From NCBI RefSeq assembly GCF_014764445.1, contig NZ_CP061721.1, forward strand, positions 930,001 through 994,000: a DNA stretch of 64,000 bases, written 5' to 3'. The notes under the pieces are model-generated. The model was not told the DNA's origin. It worked only from the letters and a program-made list of their open reading frames with translations, and ran no database searches. Both the position numbers and the translations under genes were made by a program. Each line of letters opens with the position of its first letter. Position 1 is the stretch's first letter. This document shows, piece by piece, positions 60,201 through 64,000 of the stretch. The DNA comes from Pseudarthrobacter sp. BIM B-2242. GTDB taxonomy: Bacteria > Actinomycetota > Actinomycetes > Actinomycetales > Micrococcaceae.

Positions 60201-60397
60201 CATCGCACGGCTCCAAGGTTCTGATCTTCACCAGGGATACAGCCGACGACGAGACCGGGCTGACGGTTCCATACACATGCCTGGGCCAGGTGGACTACGT
60301 GCAGCACAAGGGTGAAAAGCCCATTGCCATCACGTGGAAGCTGCACCGGCCGATGCCGGCGGATGTGTTCGCCACGGCTGCTCCGGTGGCGCAGTGA
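57242..60397 (+). CDS. PLD-DEAD/DEAH helicase-DUF3427 protein
   Basis: The 1051-residue protein has an N-terminal phospholipase D-like nuclease domain ([29 protein letters not shown], with H, K and the Asn-Ser), then a superfamily II helicase: [21 protein letters not shown] (Walker A), [18 protein letters not shown] (DEAH-like), [10 protein letters not shown], and [10 protein letters not shown]. The C-terminus is DUF3427 ([43 protein letters not shown]). The start was set at GTG 57242 because the upstream extension overlaps the divergent gene. Proteins of this layout are enriched near restriction and defence genes; the target is unknown. Confidence 0.87.
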   Translation: [1051 protein letters not shown]

Positions 60398-60428
60398 CGC
60401 TCTGCTAACAAGGCTTGTGCGAAGTTTC

Positions 60429-60457
60429 AGGTAGCCCGCCGGCGCATCCCGCTACCT
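60429..60457. terminator. Weak hairpin between convergent genes
   Basis: AGGTAGC at 60429-60435 pairs with GCTACCT at 60451-60457 (15-base loop). It lies between the stops of the PLD-helicase (60397) and the DUF262 gene (60531). There is no T-run, so terminator function is uncertain. Confidence 0.3.
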
Positions 60458-60530
60458 CCGAAGATTGACTCAAGGTGCAGCCGCGTTACGAACTCCTCGT
60501 AGAGAAGCTCATAAGTGCCTACAGCGCTGC

Positions 60531-62630
60531 CTATTCCCCACCCATCTGGTACTCGAAAGCCTGACGAACCAAGCCGATGGTGTAGCCGAGGTCGGTCTCC
60601 TCGTTCAGGCTGACCTCGGTTGGGCCATTGCCCCAATGCCCCTTGTCGCTGACGTCCCAGGCAAGGCCCCGCTCGTCTCGGAGTGCCTCGAGTGGGATGT
60701 TGAGGCTCAACCTCAGCCGAGCCTTCTGCGGGACCACGTCGACGAAGTTAGTCTCAGCCTTAAAAGCGACGTATTGCTTCAAGAATTGCTGAGTGACGAC
60801 TGGGTCTAGGGCCAGAACTTCCGCACTAAACTTTTCGAATAGGGCTCGTCGCGGCTGCTTGAGCAGATGTGGGTGGTCTTCAATGGAGAAATCCGACTCT
60901 GCACGTCTTTTTTGTAACTCCGTGATCGTTTGGGCTGGCAGTTCCGGCAGGGACCAGATCTTGAGCGCATCGTCTGCCAGCCGCGCGTTGCGTTTTTGGA
61001 TCTCGCTCGCGTTCCAGAATTCGAGTTGCCCTAACCCCTTGTTGAGCCTGAGCGGGCTGTCTTTGAACCCTCCCTCCATGTCGCGCTTCTTTGCGAACGC
61101 GTGATCGGAGTACTCCGAGTTGTAGCCCGTGAGCGTGAGGTTTCCGAGCGTGTGCAGGTAAGTCGATTGCACGTCCTGCCAGTCTTCCCCAAGAGACAAT
61201 TGCCATTCATCCGACAGGTTCTCGTTCTGCGGCATTATGTGCTCGATCGTGTAATCCTCGATCGTCACGCGCTCCTTGCGGCCGTAGTTCTCCAGCATGC
61301 GAAAAAAGTAAGAGCGCCGGCGAAAGTTGTACAGGTCACTGGACTTGAGCCCGGAAACGAACTCGGCGTCAGTCGGAAATCTGCGGTAGCTCTTGAAGCC
61401 GAGAAAGTTTGCCTTAACGCTCTCGAGATACCGATCCTTGCGCACAGCTGAACTGAAGCCAGCAAAGGTCTTGTTCAGCGAGTTGGTCGGGATGCGGCAA
61501 ACCGCGCGGCGGAAGATGTACGAGGTAACTAAATCAACGATCTGGAGCACGCCGTCGCGAGTCAAAGTCCCGAGCTCGTAGTCCGTGTAGACATCGAGCA
61601 GGAAAGGGTAGACGACATCAGCCTTGATCTGGTCCAGGTCCTTAAAGGCCCGCCACAAGGTCGGATCCGTCTCCTTGCCCAACGCCATCGCGCAGTAGCG
61701 GCGCGCGTACTGACGCAGCTCGATAACGAGAGACTCGATTGTTTCGTCCGCGCTTGTGAAAGCTGTCGCGTGATCCTTGAATGCGTCATAGATGCCGTCC
61801 AAGCGAGGTATCTCGCCGGTCTTATTGGTCAGGTAATGGCGGACGAACTCATCGAACTGACTCTCCTCAGCACCCATAAACTCGAGCTCCATTGGACGCC
61901 AATAGGCCGAGTAGACTTTCTCCTGCTGTTTGGGTGGCAGGTCCATGAGGACGTAGTTGCGAATCAGATCGGCCTGGGACAGCTTCTTGCCGGTCGAGTT
62001 CATGGCTTCAAAGACGAGCTGGGGGTTGTCCACCCCGCGCTCGAGCTTTACATCGACGACGACGAGTTTGTCGAGGCCGCGGCAGACGAGGGACAAATCG
62101 AGCTTCGGATCATCAAGCTTCCGCCGGAAGTAGGAATAGTTCTCGATGACGCGGGTTTCCGTGTCGTTGGCCGGCTCCGCTCCCTGTAGGATCGCGATCA
62201 ACGCCGGCCTGTCGCTCTGGGACAAGATCAGCTTGAACTGACGTTCACCTTCTTCATCATCATTGAGTAGGTAGCGATTCCGGATCTTTCGCGGAGAGAA
62301 ACCGTCCCAGGGCTCCCGCTGACCGTCCGGTAGTGCCTCCAGCCGGTCAACCAGAGCTGCGAGTATCAGGGTTACAGTGGTGACCCGCTGCTGGCCATCG
62401 ATGATCAGATCGGGCTCAGCGGAGGTGTTAGTGGCTTGATCCTTTGCGACGTAGACGATAGACCCCGTGAAATGTGACCCAAGTGCCGCAGTCGATCCCG
62501 CGCGGAGGATATCTGCCCACAACTGCGCGCACTCCGCTTCGTGCCAAGAGTAAAGGCGCTGGTAGATCGGCACTATGAACTGACTGCTCGCTTTCAGCAG
62601 CGTAAGTAGATGCGAGTCAACGGCCTTCAC
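60531..62630 (-). CDS. GmrSD-like DUF262/DUF1524 protein
   Basis: The 699-residue protein has the DUF262 ParB/Srx-like nucleotidase domain at its N-terminus (FIVPIYQRLYSW, DGQQR at residues 78-82, VFEAMNSTGKKLSQADLIRN) and the DUF1524 HNH nuclease near residue 480 (IEHIMPQNE, LHTLGNLTLTGYNSEYS). A C-terminal domain (about 600-699) resembles DUF5655. This is the fused GmrSD layout of type IV restriction enzymes acting on modified DNA. The GTG at 62630 has GAAGGAG. It is divergent from the brx-like genes. Confidence 0.88.
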   Translation of the reverse strand: MKAVDSHLLTLLKASSQFIVPIYQRLYSWHEAECAQLWADILRAGSTAALGSHFTGSIVYVAKDQATNTSAEPDLIIDGQQRVTTVTLILAALVDRLEALPDGQREPWDGFSPRKIRNRYLLNDDEEGERQFKLILSQSDRPALIAILQGAEPANDTETRVIENYSYFRRKLDDPKLDLSLVCRGLDKLVVVDVKLERGVDNPQLVFEAMNSTGKKLSQADLIRNYVLMDLPPKQQEKVYSAYWRPMELEFMGAEESQFDEFVRHYLTNKTGEIPRLDGIYDAFKDHATAFTSADETIESLVIELRQYARRYCAMALGKETDPTLWRAFKDLDQIKADVVYPFLLDVYTDYELGTLTRDGVLQIVDLVTSYIFRRAVCRIPTNSLNKTFAGFSSAVRKDRYLESVKANFLGFKSYRRFPTDAEFVSGLKSSDLYNFRRRSYFFRMLENYGRKERVTIEDYTIEHIMPQNENLSDEWQLSLGEDWQDVQSTYLHTLGNLTLTGYNSEYSDHAFAKKRDMEGGFKDSPLRLNKGLGQLEFWNASEIQKRNARLADDALKIWSLPELPAQTITELQKRRAESDFSIEDHPHLLKQPRRALFEKFSAEVLALDPVVTQQFLKQYVAFKAETNFVDVVPQKARLRLSLNIPLEALRDERGLAWDVSDKGHWGNGPTEVSLNEETDLGYTIGLVRQAFEYQMGGE

Positions 62631-62646
62631 AGTTCTCCTTCATTTT

Positions 62647-62659
62647 GTGTTGATCACAC
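62647..62659. promoter_or_regulatory. Small dyad upstream of the GmrSD-like gene
   Basis: GTGT-TGATC-ACAC at 62647-62659 lies 17 bp before the GTG of the GmrSD-like gene, where a repressor could block it. Confidence 0.3.
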
Positions 62660-62758
62660 CTTATCGTCCAGGTAAGTAGACCGAGCCTTGGGGTCACGGC
62701 AAGTATGGGTGGCTGTGCCTGCGGCTAGTCCGAAGGATGCAACGGTCCGGCATATGCT

Positions 62759-62786
62759 TTGACGGCTCGCGCCCGCCCGCTATCTG
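62759..62786 (+). promoter_or_regulatory. Candidate promoter of the brx-like genes
   Basis: TTGACG at 62759-62764 and TATCTG at 62781-62786 are separated by 16 bases, giving a leader of about 120 nt. The rest of the 284-bp divergent gap shows no further feature. Confidence 0.3.
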
Positions 62787-62914
62787 CCGGACAACATAAA
62801 CGCCATAACCTGCAAGCCCTATAAGCCCCGTCGCTTCCGGCGGGTTGATTCGTCCCGGGAGGCAGCTGCCGCTACAGTTTGAAGTCAGAGTTGTTCGTGA
62901 GTAGGAGATCGTCA

Positions 62915-63688
62915 TTGGGGCCGTTCGATGACCGCGATATTGTCAGTGGCCATGTGCCCGGCGGCACGAACACTAGCCACACGATTGCCATCGGACACCT
63001 GACTTCACTTCTCTCTGCAGTGCCCAAGGCGTCTGGCCTGGCCGATTACGAAATGGCCGCCGTCGAGCACAACGTGCTCGGACGGGCTACAACGGAGGGC
63101 CGCCGGCGGACCTTCCGCTATTTGCGCGAACTGTACCTTCTCGATCCCAACCGCATAATGTTCCGGGCAATGCGTGACCTGTGGGACGAAGATGAGAAGG
63201 CACAGCCTCTCTTAGCTGGTTTGTCGGCCATGGCGCGAGACAGCGTTTTCCGGGCGTCTGCTTCGGGTCTCCTCGCGTTCGATGAGGGAGCGCTCGTGAC
63301 GGCTGAAATGCTCACCGGACTTGTAGAAGCCGCGTTTCCTCATGCATATAACGAAGGTACAGCGGCCAAGATTGGTCGGAACACTGCATCGTCATGGACG
63401 CAGACAGGGCATCTCCACGGCCGGGCTTCAAAAACTCGCCGGCAAGTGGAGCCGCGCCCAGCGGCGCTGGCGTTCGCGCTCCTCCTTGGCCACTTGCAGG
63501 GAGCCCGTGGGCCGTCCCTATACGACACTCAGTGGACAGCGTTCTTCGATGCGGACGTGCGCGAAATCGAGGCCATGGCCGGAGTCGCCGGCCAGCGTGG
63601 GTATATTGAGCTACGATCCGGGGGCGGGATTGTCGAGATCGGGTTCCGGCACCTTCTGAGACCCATGGAGGATCTTGCAAATGAGTGA
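62915..63688 (+). CDS. brxA: BrxA-like protein (DUF1819-like)
   Basis: The 257-residue protein contains EHNVLGRATTEGRRRTFRYLRELYLLDPNRIMFRAMRDLW, a pattern resembling the BrxA (DUF1819) family, which starts many BREX phage-defence loci. It has no membrane segment. The TTG at 62915 was chosen because AGGAG lies 7 bases upstream; earlier TTG and GTG codons lack this. The gene overlaps the next one by eight bases, in the brxA-brxB order. The assignment rests on pattern memory and context. Confidence 0.65.
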   Translation: MGPFDDRDIVSGHVPGGTNTSHTIAIGHLTSLLSAVPKASGLADYEMAAVEHNVLGRATTEGRRRTFRYLRELYLLDPNRIMFRAMRDLWDEDEKAQPLLAGLSAMARDSVFRASASGLLAFDEGALVTAEMLTGLVEAAFPHAYNEGTAAKIGRNTASSWTQTGHLHGRASKTRRQVEPRPAALAFALLLGHLQGARGPSLYDTQWTAFFDADVREIEAMAGVAGQRGYIELRSGGGIVEIGFRHLLRPMEDLANE

Positions 63689-64000
63689 CATCGACGCCCT
63701 TGTGGGCGCGTACGAACGATTCGTGGCTCTGCCGTGGTCGCGAAACCTCGCACCTGCACAGCGCGTTTGGATGGTCGTCTACCCTCCGAACGACGAGCGT
63801 CGATTGAGGGCGCGGATCGCAGCGTTTGCTGTTGCCACAGCCAAGGCAAAGAAAACCTGGTCGGTGGCCGATGTGACCAACAGTTTTGGAGACTGGATCG
63901 GGCGAAACCCATACAGGGAAACGTACTTCAAGAGCCCTGACAAGCTGTCGGCTGCTGCGCTTCGGGACTTTGAAAGGGACCTCGTTGTCCAAGTGCGCTC
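63681..64000 (+). CDS. brxB: BrxB-like protein (DUF1788-like), partial
   Basis: The frame from ATG 63681 runs off the right edge (106 codons visible). GGAGG lies 9 bases upstream. FVALPWSRNLAPAQRVWMVVYPPNDERRLRARIAAFAVATAKAKKTWSVADVTNSFGDWI resembles BrxB-domain proteins, which in BREX loci follow brxA. The rest of the locus (brxC, pglX, pglZ) would lie to the right. Confidence 0.65.
   Translation, partial: MSDIDALVGAYERFVALPWSRNLAPAQRVWMVVYPPNDERRLRARIAAFAVATAKAKKTWSVADVTNSFGDWIGRNPYRETYFKSPDKLSAAALRDFERDLVVQVR

Noticed and set aside
1..64000. CRISPR array or tRNA/rRNA genes
   Set aside because: No regularly spaced identical repeats of 25-40 bases and no cloverleaf-like or rRNA sequence was recognised by eye.

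Overview
This is a high-GC chromosomal window from an actinobacterium of the Micrococcaceae, most likely Arthrobacter or a close relative (Pseudarthrobacter, Paenarthrobacter). That assignment is inferred from the base composition, the frequent GTG/TTG starts and the families present: a DUF222-HNH protein, a LacI-controlled sugar ABC operon without its own ATPase, an MHS transporter, an NrtR/ARPP-1 cluster and an ISL3 element. No database search was run.

Positions 1-27 kb look like ordinary chromosome: an S66 peptidase, a RibD-like reductase, an ArsR-SRPBCC fusion, a SOUL protein, a methyltransferase, a secreted glycerophosphodiesterase, an MHS symporter with a small upstream ORF, a sugar uptake and alpha-glucosidase operon (12.3-18.4 kb) with tandem operator sites, a lipid-kinase/methyltransferase pair, a BASS transporter, a secreted metallophosphoesterase and a DUF222-HNH protein with a 15-bp minisatellite tail. 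One gene (11.7-12.3 kb) is frameshifted in a C-run.

Positions 26-36.4 kb are a mixed zone: a rifampin ADP-ribosyltransferase-like domain fused to a DUF6994-like domain, a small SYVT-repeat protein, a yoeB toxin remnant, a pRiA4b ORF-3/UPF0158 fusion, a hipBA module with a long operator palindrome, and an amino-acid catabolic cluster (TPP enzyme, Lrp regulator, aminotransferase, permease).

Positions 36.5-64 kb resemble a defence island. On the minus strand lie a NERD-helicase, a DUF6308-like protein and an AddAB-like helicase/nuclease pair. Beside them are a HEPN-motif protein fused by accident to a decayed TPP-enzyme copy, an ISL3 insertion sequence, and an NrtR-ARPP-1 cluster whose ADP-ribosylglycohydrolase/phosphatase gene is broken. 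The most interesting unit is a translationally coupled three-gene operon (53.4-56.4 kb) encoding a PD-(D/E)XK-like nuclease, a SIR2 NADase-like protein with a possible macro-like N-terminus, and a GIY-YIG nuclease. It is followed by a PLD-helicase-DUF3427 protein, a GmrSD-like DUF262/DUF1524 enzyme and, at the right edge, two genes that look like brxA and brxB, so a BREX locus probably continues outside the window.

A recurring theme is NAD/ADP-ribose chemistry: the ADP-ribosyltransferase-like fusion, the NrtR/ARPP-1/ARG set and the SIR2 operon. Whether these cooperate is inference.
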